Shown: positions 43,633 through 57,849 of the stretch, in pieces | Layout: each line of letters starts with the position of its first letter | Numbering within the stretch: position 1 is the stretch's first letter | Source of the DNA: Sialis fuliginosa | Taxonomy: Eukaryota; Arthropoda; Insecta; Megaloptera; Sialidae | Assembly: GCA_961205875.1 (NCBI GenBank) | Contig: OY540821.1 | Coordinates: forward strand, 3,038,001 to 3,102,000 | Length of the DNA: 64,000 nucleotides | Reading direction: 5' to 3' | The notes under the pieces: model-generated | Database searches by the model: none | What the model saw: the letters and a program-made list of their open reading frames with translations, nothing else | What the model was told of the DNA's origin: nothing | Made by a program: the position numbers and the translations under genes

Positions 43633-45593
43633 TACAGGATGTACATTTAAACTACGATATACGAAAAATTTGGAAATGCAATACTTGAGGAAGAAATAGA
43701 AAACAAGTTGTCAAGTGCGAGTCTAGATTCATGTACTAGTGCCCCGTACTGTAGTTTTTTGAAATTATTTTATTTTATTATTTTTTATTTTTATATTATT
43801 TATTATTGAAAAAAAAGTCCTGTGAATCATATTCCTAATTTTTTTCAGATTTTTTTCACTGTAACTTTTCAAGATTTGAGATTTTTTCTTTAAATAAACG
43901 AAGATTTAAATAATAAATAAAACGTTTACATATTTAATTTCATTGCATTGTCAGCTCCACTCGCCAAGATAATTTTTTTTTGGTAACCCGTTTGTACCCT
44001 TCAAAAAATACCAAAAACTTAAAATTTTATTTTTATATGATGTCAAATCTTAGCTTTTTAAGTCAAACTGTTCAGTTGGTATAATATTGTGACAGACAGA
44101 TAGACAGGTTTCGGTAGGGAAACAAAAAATATATTGTCATTATATCTATTATAGGGTATAAAATATTTGTATGTACCTGAAAAACATTGAAATCCTTATG
44201 TATCTTTGTTAAATTAAGGCACAAAAATACATTTTATTTAATGGAAAAAAAATCGACGAAAATAATATCAGATAGTGCCTTTTTAAGTGACTTAAAAAAA
44301 TAAGGAGGTTCTCAATTTGACAATATTTTTTATGTTTGTTTGGGTATAACTTTGATAAATATTCACCGATTTCGACTATTTTTGTTTGTTTGAAAGAGTA
44401 TACTCCCGAGATGGTCACGTATAAATTTTATCAGAATCTGACAGTGAACTTCGAAGAAAGGGAAAAATAAAAAACTTTTTTTTAAGAAAAAAAGAACCGG
44501 CTTATAAAAATCCCTAAAAACACTGAAAAGTATATAATAATTAAATTTAACAGTTTTTGAAGTCAGTGCCAAGCCAATAAAAAACTTAAAAAAAAGAAAA
44601 CCAATTTCAAAAACTGTTAAATTTAATTATTACTTATATATTTTTCTGTGTTTTTATTATATTTTTGAAGTCATTTTTTTTTTAAGTTTATTTTTTGAAA
44701 ACGTTGAGAACATGACATTAAGGTATTTCTCGGAAAAATTAAAAGATTCAAGAGTAAGCTAAAATTTTGTAAAAAACTAAAAAAAGGTTATTAGAAGCTC
44801 CATTTAAAATCTTAAAATGATTGACCATCTGTGAGCGAAGATATCGTCAAAATAAAATCAAAAATTTAACATTGCGAGTATAGGGATTTTTTATACCATG
44901 GCTATCTTGATTTTATAGTACACTTTTATTTCCTTTTCTAACATATAGCGTACCTTGTTTCTCCCCGAGAAATACCTTAAATAGTTTTTTTTTTAGAAAC
45001 AAAAAAGAAAACCGACTTCAAAAACTGTTAAATTTAATTAGGTACTATATACTTTTTTAAAGTCGGTTTATTTTTTTTATTGTTTGTTTTTTATTTCTTG
45101 AAAACGTTGAGTACCCCTGGTATGTGACATTGTATTGTTTTCTAGTAACCTAATTTTCATTAACAAGTAATTCTAAATACGGTAATAACTCATTGTGTGA
45201 CCTTCCCATATTTGTAATGGTACAAATTCCGAGTGATTTTTTTTTCTTAAAGGAAATTTTTATACCAATGCACGCTATTTGATAGTTAATCTGAACTGAA
45301 GTCATTTGTATTGCGAGAATTCATTTCAGCCCCTCTCTACCCCACCCCCTCCCTAATGTGAGGGTATTTGAAAGTTGCGAAATGTTATTTTTAATGTCAT
45401 GTTTGTATACTTTATTTATGAAGATATGATTCTGAAAATAAATTTATTTGGATCAATAGGTTGGTGTGTGGCAGAGGGGGGGGGGGAGTGGGAAGGGGGT
45501 ATATATGAAAATTTAAGTATTAATAAAATTAAATAAGTAGCATAAACAAAATTTATAATAATACACTAGTAGTGACGTAAAATATAATAAATG
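43633..45593. other. Intron sequence with ACCGACTTCAAAAACTG repeats
   Basis: No gene. AAACTGTTAAATTTAATTA next to ACCGACTTCAAA occurs in both orientations (44540-44635, 45007-45070) and again at 58208-58255 and 59645-59790; this is a dispersed arthropod repeat. Confidence 0.45.
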
Positions 45594-46718
45594 AAAATAA
45601 CTTGATTGTCTAAACCAAGCTTATATAATTTAAAAAAAAAATAAAAAACTATACATATAATAGTAAATTTACATTTCAATTAGTACGACTAAAAAAAAAG
45701 GTCTTCAGTTTTTATTTTTCCTAATATTCAATAAAATTAGGATTTGAAATTGACGCCACTAAAAAAAAAGGTCCTCAGTTGATGATTCTGTGAATCGAAA
45801 GCTTGCGTTAATTTTTCTCAATATACAAGGTGGGGCATTTAAAGTGTTACAGATAATTATCTCAGAACCATCGCATAGGTATTTGAAAAAAATATTTCAA
45901 CCAAAAAATGTTTCGTTGTGAGGGGGTAATCGAATAGTAATATTTCTTTGTTATTTTATCGTAGCCTTCCGGGATATTTGAAGGGCAACATCGTTTTTTT
46001 AAATAGGAACCTATAGTTTTTATTTAGTAACCTTATTCTACGTGAAAACCCCCGAATCTTTCACTAAAAACTTTTTTTTGAACAACCTTAACTTTTCGAG
46101 ATATCTAATAAAATAATTTCGAGATTTTGAACATTCAAGAATTTTTTTCTCATTGTCAGAAATCATCAACTTTAGAGAAACAGTACAAGATACAAAAAAA
46201 CAAAAAAACGTGGAGAGTTATTCTAGAATTTTTTTTAACATTTCGTATCTTTTTTTGTTTTTGCTTAAATAAAATAAATAAAAAAAGTTTTTAAATTTAA
46301 AAAATAATTCTCCAAGTTTTATTAAACCAAAATAAACATTTTTTGTATCTTGCACTTTTTCTCTAAAGTTGATGATTTCTTAGTAAAAATTTTTTTAATG
46401 TTCCAAATCTCGAAATTATTTAGTTAGATATCTCGTAAAATTAAGGTTATTCAAAAAAATTTTTTTCAGTGAAAGATTCGGGGGTTTTGACGTAAAATAA
46501 GATTACTAAATAAAAACTATCGGTCCCTACTTAAAAAAAATGATGTTGACCTTCAAATATCCTTGTAGACCACGTTAAAATAACAAATAAATATTACTAA
46601 TCGATTTCCCCCTCACAACCAAACATTTTTTGGTTGAAACATTTTTTTCAAATTTGCGATAGTTCTGAGATAAAAATAATAATCTGTAACACTGACGTTT
46701 AGACAATCAAGTTATTTT
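45594..46718. repeat. Long fold-back element (1.1 kb)
   Basis: A 22-base end (45594-45615) is perfectly inverted at 46697-46718. Arms 45849-46235 and 46290-46697 are inverted and imperfectly matched; both contain TTTCAACCAAAAAATGTTT and CCCCCGAATCTTTCAC. The left arm is interrupted by about 230 bases (45616-45848) absent from the right arm. Confidence 0.65.
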
Positions 46719-48847
46719 TATTTATAAACAAAATTTTATACTGTATGAGGGAAAAACTACATTTTTCTTTTTTTTATCAGCAATTTTATCATTTTTGTTT
46801 TTATATCTACTAAAATAAGTCATGTTGAATATTTTTAGTGGAAGAGGGCGGTTTTATTTAATGAAATAATGTCTAGTCTATTATGATGTGTGACGCCACT
46901 TATCGTAAGACTTGTCTTTGAATTTAGTCAAAATAACAGTGGTTTTATTGTAATACAAAGGCCATATTTTTGATTGTAGATATATACAATTAGGTGAGGC
47001 TAGAATTACTGATGGTCCGATGGTACTCCATTTACGCAGTTAATTGGTTCCGTGAAAAAAACGCGTTAATGGAGCAAGTTGTGTTTTTTGTCTTTCATCT
47101 TTTTTTCTAAACTTTTTCAACCGCGTAAAAGTGAATCCGCGTAAATGGAGGGATTACTGTATACAGAGTGTTTCATAATTAAATGTCAATATTGAAAATG
47201 CAAATGTCGCTAATTTGGTTTTAGTTTTTCAATTTTCTATATAGTTTCAGTTAGATTTTTCAGATTATAACGAAGTAATACTGAAATAAGATAATTTATT
47301 CTTGAAATAAAAAATAATATTAAAAAATTATGTGATTTGTTGACCTCTCTACCCCTCCCCACCTCAATGGTACATAGCATAAATAATATGCTGTATTCTT
47401 AAATGCCACAAAAATAATCATTAAGAAAATTGATTGGTCTCTTTTAGAAAATATACAAATAATAAAAAAATGATTGAATATCATTAATTTTAATACAAAA
47501 CAGTTTAAAAATTGTGATTTATTGATCCCCTCTCCCTCTCAAGAAAATTGATTGTTTTTTTTAAAGATGCGAAATAGAAATTAAAAAAAATGGTTGGATG
47601 TTCTTAATTTATACAAAACAGTTTAAAAATTGTAATTTGTGAACACCACTACCCCTCCCTCCTACTGTATACAGGGTAAATAATATGTTGTCTTGTTACA
47701 TGCTACACTAAGAAAATTAATTAAAGATGAAAAACACACAAATGATAAAAATAATAATTTACAAAAATGATTGGATGTTTTTAATTTATACAAAACAGTT
47801 TAAAAAATTTTAGGGTGGGTTTGTTAACACCCCCCCCCCCTCTTGTGACGCATATAAAATACTGTGGTAGCTCATTTTTATCATAATTAATAAAGCACAA
47901 TGATGACTGTAAATTTTCCGGATGTTGAAATGGTTATGTATCTTTTCATTTCTGTCAAGTATGTATTATATTTTTTTTGTAATTAAATACAAAATATGAC
48001 AGATATTAAAATTTGTCGTCAAATGTGTGTGTGCGTTTGTGCTTTTTAAAATATTTATTATGTTTTTTATTTATTTATATAAGTCATTTATTATTTTGAT
48101 GTCAAATTATCTGAATTTATTTTTATTTAATTCGCTTAGCGTAAGGGGCTTATGTATTTTGTAATTGTATTGAATACTTTGTATTTTGTATGAGATAAAT
48201 TTTGAGTTAACATATTTAAAATATTGATAACTTTTAAACTAAAAATAAAAACTTTGGGCGTGCATTTAATATTTAATGTTATATTTGGAAATATTAATTT
48301 TAAATAGAAAAGCTTGTAACAAGTATTTTTTCTTTTCTTGGCCTTTTAACTTTTTTCCTATTTTAATCTTACAAATTAACTTTGAAATTAATGTTATATT
48401 TGAAAATATTATAGTAATTTGAACTGGCCAAAGTAATTTTCCTTTCTAGACCACTACCAAATTAACCAAAAATTTTATGTAATATTTTGAAATATTAATT
48501 TAAAGTAGGAGAGGTAGTTCTTCTTTTTTGGACCACTTTTGTCCGGTATTATAAACGAGCTAGCAAGTTCTTTCAAATGAGGGTTCAAACCTATCTGTCA
48601 GTTCTCTTGAAGTTTCATGAAGTGTTTGACAATTTTTGCGCACGCGTGGTATGTAAATACCAACGGTATTACAACAGTGGTGATATTATGAAAATTATTT
48701 TGTACGATCAAAGTCGCCAATTGTGTTACAATAAGTTGAAGTATCACTGCTCTAAATTCCATAGCTAATCCATAGATACTATCACAGAATTAATAATACC
48801 TCATTAAAAAGTGCTAGCTCCTTTATAATACCGGACATTGACCTTTT
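46719..48847. other. Intron sequence with tandem TTATACAAAACAGTTTAAAA units
   Basis: Between 47330 and 47880 three diverged units of about 150 bases share ACAAAACAGTTTAAAAATTG, a CCCCTC-rich stretch and AAGAAAATTGATTG. No gene supported; an open frame at 48577-48768 has no recognisable content. Confidence 0.4.
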
Positions 48848-49030
48848 TAGGGTTCCGTAGTAAACTAGGTTCGCCATGTCCGTCCGTCCTCAAAATTTTT
48901 AAGCCGATTAAGATGAAATTTGGTATACGGACGACGACTGATGACAAAAAAATAGAAATGATAAGATTTTTGAAAAAAAAACTTTTTTGGACCCCCTTTC
49001 CATAGACTGAAAAGTATATTCAAAAAAACA
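48848..49030. repeat. TCCGTCCGTC-containing dispersed repeat
   Basis: GGGTTCCGTA, CGCCATGTCCGTCCGTC, AAGCCGATTAAGATGAAATT and GGACCCCCTTTCCATAGACT match the copy at 12928-13135. Confidence 0.6.
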
Positions 49031-52000
49031 TTTTCATTTAATCCATTAAGTAGGGTGTCTTTAGATAGGTCTTCTAAAATGCAACAAAATTTGTTAAATT
49101 ACCTTTTGATTTTAACCCTTCAGTCACGATATATTTGCATTTAAATGTCGTTATCAGTGCGTCCCCTCCCCCCTGTTTAATAAATAAATAAAATAAGAAA
49201 TGTAATGCAAAAAACAAAGGTCATTGTAGTTGAAAAGCAAAAATTGTAAGTATGGAGCAAAAAATAAAGTCTTGCAGTTTTAAAATTTTCTTAAAATAAC
49301 CCCTGCAGGGAGGGTGTCCCTGAGAAATAATTGTTCAAAAGGGGGTCCATAGACTACATAAGTTTAAGAACTGCTGTGCTAGAAGAATATAAAAAGTGAT
49401 AAAATGGGATCAAATTGAGGAAATAATATGTGACATTCCATGAAAAATAAATAAATAAATGTTGTATCTACAAATATTATATGATTTAATATTACTGAGA
49501 TAAACCTTTTTTAAATAATATTAATTATAATAACTCTGATAAAACTAGATGAATTAATTACTTGTAGTAAAGCGTCTAATCCTAGATATCGCTATCAATT
49601 ATATTTTAGCGTGGGATTACCTTAGTATACGTACACCAATAAAATGGTCTTTAAACGTACCGTATTTGGGATAAATTAGCGTTATAAATTCAACTAATTT
49701 AGCATTAATTTATCTTACATATGTGATGTAGAACAGCAGTTTTCAAACTTTTATTTTGTGTTTTATTTTTTATAATAGATCAGATGTATAAAGAAATTTG
49801 TTATCAAATTTGGTGACATAGAACTCTGAAACTATAAATCACAAGTACTTCAGATTGCTTTTTAAGGATGTATGGCAGGTATCTAATTTCAACGAGAAAT
49901 AGTTGAAATTTGGAGAAGTTACTCCATTATATATCTTAAGTACCCACACAAAATTTCAAAAGGTTTTACAACATAGTTTGAAAGTTATTATTTTTTAAAA
50001 TTAACATGGTGTATTTACGGTTAAAGTCCAATAAAACACATGGTTCAAGCATCGAGAAAAATCTGAAATGTTCACACGTCACTTACATATTTAGCAACAA
50101 GTTTCATAAAAAAAATTATACACATACAGAACTAAATTGTGAGAAAAAAAATTATTGCTGAAAAATATTGAAAAAAAATGGCATACTGAAATGTAATGAT
50201 TTGTTTTTATTACATATTTTTTCATGTATGTAAGCATATGAAGTACTAATATTATTATTTTCATTACATTTGTATGTTCCACATATGTTCTAAATAGTGT
50301 TATTTAAAAATATTTTAATTTATGTCATTTATAACAATAAAATACTTCTTTTGTTTTTATATCTGACAGATGAATTCAGAAATTTTTTTTTTCGTATTAT
50401 CAACACAAATATTAATTTTCTGGCTAAAATTCTAAAATAACAGTCAATAATGGGAAATTAGGTTTTATACAAAAGTATTTTTATAGTTTATGTAGTATAT
50501 AAACCAATTTGACTTTCTTATAAGCATTTAAAGTGAATAATTCATAACTTGATTTTGATCGTTCATTGCATCTATACATTATTTTTGACTCAGACTGTAC
50601 GTGCCATACATCCTTAATTTCAATAAATAGTTTGGTAGTTACAGCCTTTTAAGTAATGTACAGTGAAATGCAGAAGTGGTCGTCCAGATTTCGTTGAAAT
50701 TCGCTTATCATAAACTTAATAGGCTCCTTCCATTTGATTATTATAATATTTAAATCATTTCTCCATGTACAAAACAAATACAGATATTTTGAAACTCATT
50801 TGCTAGATAAAGAAGTACTCTTCATTTATAATAGGTACTCATACAGGGTGTCCCAAGACTGTATCAAAGTTCAATATTTCATTTATTATAACAAAAAAAC
50901 TTTAAATACAAAAGTTGTCAGGTTAGACAAGCCGCATATTTTAAAAATAGTTACATTTATATAAGGTGTCCCATAAGTGCGTTACAAATCAAAGTTATGT
51001 TTTTTTTAAATAGAATGTATATTTTTTTGATTGATAATCTTAAAGCATTTATTTTTTGGATATTTTGATATAAGCATTGAGCGGTTTCGAAATTATGTCC
51101 ATTTTTATAAGAAAATTGACATTTTCAACACCTTGTTATTTTCTACATATAATTAAAAAAAAATTGTTTTCTGCAAAAAATAGTTTTGGCATTTGCTCTA
51201 TTATTGCGATATAACATCAAACATTTACAAAATTGTATTCTTTGTACAGGGTGTATCAAAACTCTGAACTTAATTTTTTTCAAAATTTTCAAATGGAACA
51301 GCCTCTATATTTTCACATTTTCGAATTGATTACTTTGAAATCGCACAGATGATGTTTGTCTTAATATTTTCGAATTTATTGTTACGGTGGCAGACGACTT
51401 CTGAAGCCCATAGTACATCAACAATATTAATGAATAACAAAACATCTTATGCTTGGTAACATAGTACTTCGGAACTATAAATCAGAGACTTTTAAATGCT
51501 TGAAATGCTAATTATTTAATCTAGTTTTACATATTAAAATTTGAAATCATTAAGCGTAAACAATAATTTATTTTTCATTAAAATTATTAATATTTAAAAA
51601 AAATTCAATTCATGACCGTTTGACATGCGCTGCTCTCGTAAATTAATACAAATATTTAAACAATGTTTAAGATTTGTTAGAACGTATGTAATAAAACAAA
51701 GAGCTCTGATAATCTCCATTTGGGTTATACGTGCCTACTAAGATCTTGCTATGTTTGTTTACTTTTGTAAATAATAAGTAAATTTTGATTGTCGTTTTAA
51801 TTATAACAGGATTTATGTTTTTATGACATTCTGTGTGAACAAGATTTATCAGTTATTATACAGCGGATTTGTATGTACGGTTTCACGAATGACAGTTATT
51901 TACAGTTGACATAAAACAAATTTTTAATTAATTATTTTTATTGACAATATTACTGTTGTATTATATTCGTTCTGATGGGGTTTTGGGTGCAGGTGCGGTT

Positions 52001-52052
52001 TTGGTAGCGAGTTAATGTAATTACAAACGATAGTAACCTATTGTTTTTCACT
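49031..52052. other. Intron sequence, no gene seen
   Basis: AT-rich. TAGAACTC(T/G)GAAACTATAAATCACA (49811, 36816, 51465) and ACAGGGTGT(C/A)(C/T) words (50845, 51247) point to dispersed repeats. Nothing coding is supported. Confidence 0.35.
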
Positions 52053-52450
52053 TAGTGGCGTAGGAACGGGGGGGGGGGTTGGGGTCGAAACCCCCCCCGA
52101 AATATTCAATGTTCTTAAAATATATGAAATTATTATTACAATTTTGAATTGAATGACCTTTTTTGTGATTATACCCCCCCCCACCGAAATATTCAATGTT
52201 CTTAAAATATGCGAAATAATTATAATAATTTTGAATCGAGGACTGTTTTTGATCATATAGGAGACTAAAAAAAAAAAAAAAGTCTTTAATAATTATTTAC
52301 TAATTAACTTTCATTTGTGTGACCTTTTTTTTTTTTTTAGTCAGAAGATTAAATTTTAGATCATTCGATGAAAAATTATAATAATAATTTCGCATATTTT
52401 AAGACCCCCAAAATTACCCCCCCCCGAAAATTTTTCTTACTACGCCACTG
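52053..52450. mobile_element. hAT-type MITE, CAGTGGCGTAGTA family, 398 bp
   Basis: Ends TAGTGGCGTAGGAAC and TTACTACGCCACTG; flanks TTTTCACT and TTATCACA match at six of eight bases. The interior has two diverged copies of CGAAATATTCAATGTTCTTA. Confidence 0.6.
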
Positions 52451-52469
52451 TTATCACAAATTGTATTAA

Positions 52470-52952
52470 CCCATTAACGCCCACCATACACACTTATGTA
52501 CACCTCATTTTATAATTCGTGTTGCTTTCTATGGATATTAATTCACAATATTTCCTTAAAAATCAGATGCTAGTAGTGCAACAAACAAAATCTGTTAATA
52601 TTATTAGTTTCACGAGTGTTTAAACGTGTTTTAATTGCTGCGAATTATTTGTATATGAATAGAGGCATGTGATATGCTAATATATTTTATACAACTGAAG
52701 TATGTGATTTCGAATTTTGTTTAAATCATATGGAATAACTTAAATGTACATATAACTTGATTTTTAAATGTAATTTATCTATAAAAATGGTATCAGAAAA
52801 GCACTCTAACACAAAATAGGCTTCATATCTTTTACTCGCACGAATGTACACCGTTATTTTTTTTCTAAATATAAAAAAAAAAGTTTTTGTTGTAATATTT
52901 AGTTAAATATATTGTATGTGTACTTAATGTCATTCTTTTGGGCGTTAATGGG
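52470..52952. mobile_element. piggyBac-like MITE, 483 bp
   Basis: Inverted ends CCCATTAACGCCC and GGGCGTTAATGGG. The left flank is TTAA (52466-52469), the right flank TCAA (52953-52956), one change from the TTAA duplication expected for piggyBac. Confidence 0.6.
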
Positions 52953-53081
52953 TCAATATAAGGTGGCAGCATTTTAAAAATATTTTTTAAACGGTACGTG
53001 ATAGGAAAACATGTTTCAGATAAAACTTATAAAGAATATCATTATCAATAATTTATGTTCTATCAAATTGTTCGTTATAAC

Positions 53082-53359
53082 TAGAGATTGGAAAAATAGT
53101 TTTTCAACTATTGCGTAAAAATGCATTTATTGTAATTTTTATTACATATCTCCACCGTTTTCAGAAAACTGGTTTGATTGAACACAATTTGAAATCAACT
53201 ATTTGTAACTACCTTTCCAACTATTTGTAAACTATTTGTGACACTTTTCACTGCTTCGTTTGCACTAATTATTATTAAATCGTAAAAAAACTATTTTCCG
53301 AAAAAAAATTCAACTAGTAACTATTTCATTGAAAATAACAACTATTTTTCCAATCTCTA
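53082..53359. mobile_element. hAT-type MITE, TAGAGATTGG family, 278 bp
   Basis: Perfect 8-bp duplications GTTATAAC (53074-53081, 53360-53367). Ends TAGAGATTGGAAAAATAGTT and AACTATTTTTCCAATCTCTA. Confidence 0.85.
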
Positions 53360-54437
53360 GTTATAACGAACTATTTTCAAGATATCTGTATAATAACGTA
53401 TAGTAAGTTTTGTAGTGGTCGCAGTTTTTTTTTGTTTTTTTTTTTTTTTTTGTTTAACGTTGTCATAACTGCAATACTGTTAACTGTTGTAGACGATTCA
53501 CAGCTGTCAGTGTGATATATTATACAGGTACCTCCCTCACAACTTAAATATATGTGGCAGTACGGAAATAGCACAAATATGGCAAAATTATTGAATATAG
53601 TATTGATTTTATAACGGCGCGGCGTTGAAAAATATGTAAGATAGTTTTTGGTAGGTATATACAGAATGTTAAAAAAATTACTCAAAATTTAAGGCGTAAA
53701 TATATGTAGTTTTGACTGTAGTGATGAGTAAAAAATAAGATATAAATTTAGGCCAGATTAAGGGTTCTGTCAAATGGAAATTTATTAGCGAAGATTTCTT
53801 GTCCATCTGTCCGTATTTTAACTCAAAAGCAACTAATATTTTCATTATTTATATGTAAAATTATATTAAAAATATATGAATAATTTCGAAAAATCATTTT
53901 TTATTTTATACAAAAAAAAACATTGAACTTTTTTTTTTTTTCCTTTTTTTTCTTTTTTTTTCTTTTTTTTGCAATACCATGTTATTTTTGTTGGCTTTTA
54001 AAAAAATTTCAGGGTGTTTTTGTTCAATTTAAACATTTTATTTGACTTCTGTGTATTTCAAAATGTCAATTTTCAAACGTCATTATTCCGAAAACCACTG
54101 ATTTTAGAGATATGGTATGCTGTACAAAAAGTGTTCAAAATTTATCGCACAATTCAAAAATGGTATAATATATAGAGTATTCCATTTAAAAAAATCAATG
54201 ATGACTGCATATGTTTTTCCTGAGACATCCTGTATACAATTTTCTTATCTCAAAAAAATCCGCAACTAAAAATACTAATCGACGGGTCCGAGCGTTTTTC
54301 CACAAAATAATTACCTGAATTTTAAACGAATTTGTTCCTTTCATCGTGAACGCACTGTATAGTTAATAGTTTTTGTTGTAGAATTAGAATCAATGGTTTT
54401 CGAAGTCTTACTGTATAGTGTAGATCAAAGTTATTAC

Positions 54438-54714
54438 TAGAGATTGGAAAAATAGTTGTTATTTTCAATGAAATAGTTACTAGTTGAATTTTTTTTTCGG
54501 AAAATATTTTTTTTTACGATTTAATAATAATTAGTGCAAACGAAGCAGTAAAAAGTGTCGTAAATAGTTTAAAAATAGTTGGAAAGGTAGTTACAAATAG
54601 TTGATTTCAAATTGTGTTCAATCAAACCAGTTTTCTGAAAACGGTGGAGGTATGTAATAAAAATTACAAAAATACATTTTTCGCAATAGTTGAAAACTAT
54701 TTTTCCAATCTCTA
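54438..54714. mobile_element. hAT-type MITE, TAGAGATTGG family, 277 bp, inverted copy
   Basis: Perfect 8-bp duplications GTTATTAC (54430-54437, 54715-54722). The sequence is the reverse complement of the copy at 53082 with few differences, so the two form an inverted pair about 1.1 kb apart. Confidence 0.85.
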
Positions 54715-54722
54715 GTTATTAC

Positions 54723-55831
54723 ATATAATAAATAGTTTTCGAATTAAAGATGATCTACTGTATTTGTAAACTGTAAGTTATTATTATTTTATTATTAATG
54801 TTCTATAGGATGTGGTTGTTCTTATTAATACATAAATCAATTAAATATTTAATTAAGATACCCGGAATTATTTAATTAGTACATAAACGCATAGTATTTT
54901 GGTATCTAAATTTATTTAATTATTTATAGAGAAATTAATTAAAATTGTATTCCTTTTAAGACAATATCTGAGAAAGATATTTTTTATGTTAATAAAAAAA
55001 TTATATATTTATATTATATATTATAAATTATATATATAGAATTTTTTATTTTGATATCTAGTCAAAATGTAGATTTCAATTAGTAGAACTTGACACTTTT
55101 TTTATATTTTTTTCTGATTCAAAAATGCACCTGTAAGTGGCTCCAAACATTCCAAGTAGTACGTACTTCGGAACCCTTATGGCATACACTCGTGTATGTC
55201 TTGCCCGAATTATTTATAAAACACCTTTAAATATGTATATTGTTGAGACCAGTCTACTCTAATATAAATAAATTAAACTAACAATAATATTTGTGTCTTT
55301 TTATTCGGTGGTGAACTCGAATATTTATTGATTTATCATAAAAATACATATGTTTGATTTTTTATTGGCGGGGCTCACCCTTAAAACAAATGAGCCCAAT
55401 TCCAAAAATTCCATGCTATAATATATTTTGGATAGCTATATTAATTGAAAAAGGAAACAGCAGAAGCTGCAAATTCTGTAATTAAATACTTTTAATTGAC
55501 AGTGATGTTATAAACAACCACAACTACATTTCAGTGGTGAGAGTTAAACTGCAGTAAAAAACACTATTTTTTTAAATTTTCATATAATATGTACTATACT
55601 CAAATGACTGTAATTTCTAAACTATTCATCGGAGTAATTTTAAATTTTAACACGGGAAACTAGATACTGTGAAGTATATTTTAAGACCAATCTGTGTAAT
55701 TTATAGTTACAGAGTTCTATGCCACCGAACAGGATAATAATGTTTTTATTTAATTTTCCATAATCATGGATATTAAAACAATAAGATAAATAACCGTAGT
55801 ATTTTATTTCAAAGCTAACTCGATACATATA
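54723..55831. other. Intron sequence with a fragment of the GGCATGTGG composite family
   Basis: 55035-55220 matches the inner-arm end of the 22-25.5 kb composite (AAAAATGCACCTGTAAGTGG, GTACGTACTTCGGAACCC, ACACTCGTGTATGTCTTGCC). No gene. Confidence 0.45.
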
Positions 55832-56313
55832 AGGTACTGGCACCAATCTTGGATCACACCCCAGTGTTGGACACTGGTTTAATTAAATGTATTAAATTAC
55901 AAATATTTGTTGATAATAACTGAATCATAATCTATATAAACTTAACTGTAAAATAGCTTAATTTGATGACACGGTTGTCAAAATGGTGGACATTTAAATT
56001 AATTATTAGTGTAATATATTTATGAATTATTATAGCATATCATAGCATCTGCTTTACATTCTTTACAATTTTACGATTCTTTATTTTCTTTGTACTTATA
56101 ATTGTATTATCATTAGCAAGCGTCCATTACTGGGTGCCCATTACTGACCATAATTAAAAAAACTATATTTATGAACTTTGGTAATTAAATTGATTTAATA
56201 AAGAGATACTTGTTTTATTAGTAACATGAGTTCATGAGAAAAAAAAGAAGTCATCAATCCCAAAAAAACAGTATACTTTGTTTTTAAAGCGTCCAAGACT
56301 GGTGCCAGTACCT
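55832..56313. mobile_element. MITE, AGGTACTGGCACC family, 482 bp
   Basis: Ends AGGTACTGGCACCAAT and ACTGGTGCCAGTACCT, TA on both sides (55830-55831, 56314-56315). Confidence 0.75.
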
Positions 56314-56778
56314 TATATTATTTTAAATAATACTTTGCGTGTATACTCGTCACATTTGACGTGTGAACCGGTCAAATGTGACATAATATATTTCAAATGA
56401 AATAACACATATCTGTGTCACAGTGTAATGAGAAGGACGACATTTAGCTGTGACGTCAGTACTACCTCCCCCTCCCTCGCACCTACCACCCCCTACTAGG
56501 CCGCGCCGTTTCCGGTTAGATCGCGTGACCCGCGTGAATATCCTGAAGACTGATGACGCCCTCTTTGACGGTTCACTCACGATAAATCCATCTGTGGAAA
56601 GTATTGTCCAAGGAAAAGATAAAAGGGCTCTTTTGTATTTAAAACTACGATTGACTTATTGGTGCAGGTATTGTCTTTTTGATTTTTTTTCTTTTATTCT
56701 AAAAGGATTGTCTCTTGCATTGATAAATGCATTTTTTAACCGACTTCAAAAAAGGAGAAGGTTTTAAATTCATTCAAT
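56314..56778. other. GC-richer unassigned segment
   Basis: 56440-56570 is more GC-rich than its surroundings, with short open frames on both strands that match nothing I know. ACCGACTTCAAAAAAGGAGA (56740-56759) is the common arthropod repeat end. Confidence 0.3.
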
Positions 56779-57849
56779 ATACAGTGTGGTCCGGTTTGGG
56801 ATACAGATATTTTAGGAGCTGATTCCTTGGCTCATTGTGAGTAAAAAAATGAACGGTAAGGGGGGAGTCTATCTTCAACACCCTCTGAGCTACAAACTGT
56901 TTAAAATTTTATTTCAAAGTAGTACTTACAAATAAAGATTATCTCATAACTTCCAAAGTAATGTAACTAGAGCAACTACAATGAGTCAGTTTAATAGGTA
57001 ATTAACTAACGTATTTTTCAGTATTAGCGTTATTGCTATCCGTGTTTCCAGTTCAGAGTTATTGCTCATCAAAGTCAAAAAAATATTTATTTTATGTGAA
57101 AATTTTTGTGAAAATGACATTTTTATCCAAAAGTATCTATAATATGTGGTATTTTTTATCATTATTATGGTGTGTCATAATATTACCTACAAAGTTTGGA
57201 CCAGGGTCTTAGAGTTTTCCAGTTATAAATTTATTTAAATTAATCCCCTAAGTGACTATTTTGCTACCTACCCTATTAAATGAAACAGTCATACAACTTT
57301 TTTGTTTATAATTACATAATAAGTTTTAAAATTATGTAAATTACCATTAACAATTAAATAATTACAATATAAACAAAAAAATTGTATGACTGTTTCATTT
57401 AATAGGGTAATAATAAATATAATATGTTAGAAATAGTATTATAACTAGAAAACTGTAAGACCCAGGTCCAAACTTTGTAGGGTGAATTTGTAGGTAATAT
57501 TATGACACACCAAAATAATGATACAAAATTATAGTATCTTTTGGTAGAAAAATGTCATTTTCATAAAAATTTTCAAATAAAATAAATATTTTTACTTTGA
57601 CGAGCAATAACAATAATAAGTTAGTTAATTACCTACGAAACTGGCTAATTGTGGTTGCTCTAGTTACGTTACTTTTGAAGGTATGAAATAATCTTTGTTT
57701 GTAAGTACTACTCTGAAGGAAATTTTTAAAAACCTGTGGCTCAGTGGGTGTTGAAGATAGACCCCCTTGCCTGTACTCTTTTTTACTCACAAGGAGCCAA
57801 GGAATCAGCTCCTAAAATAACTGTATCCCAAACCAGATCACCCTATGTA
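56779..57849. repeat. Long near-palindromic element (1.07 kb)
   Basis: The left end ACAGTGTGGTCCGGTTTGGG and right end CCCAAACCAGATCACCCT are inverted, and the two arms of about 500 bases each pair nearly throughout (for example GGAGCTGATTCCTTGGCTC against GAGCCAAGGAATCAGCTCC). The loop lies near 57330-57360. Confidence 0.75.
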
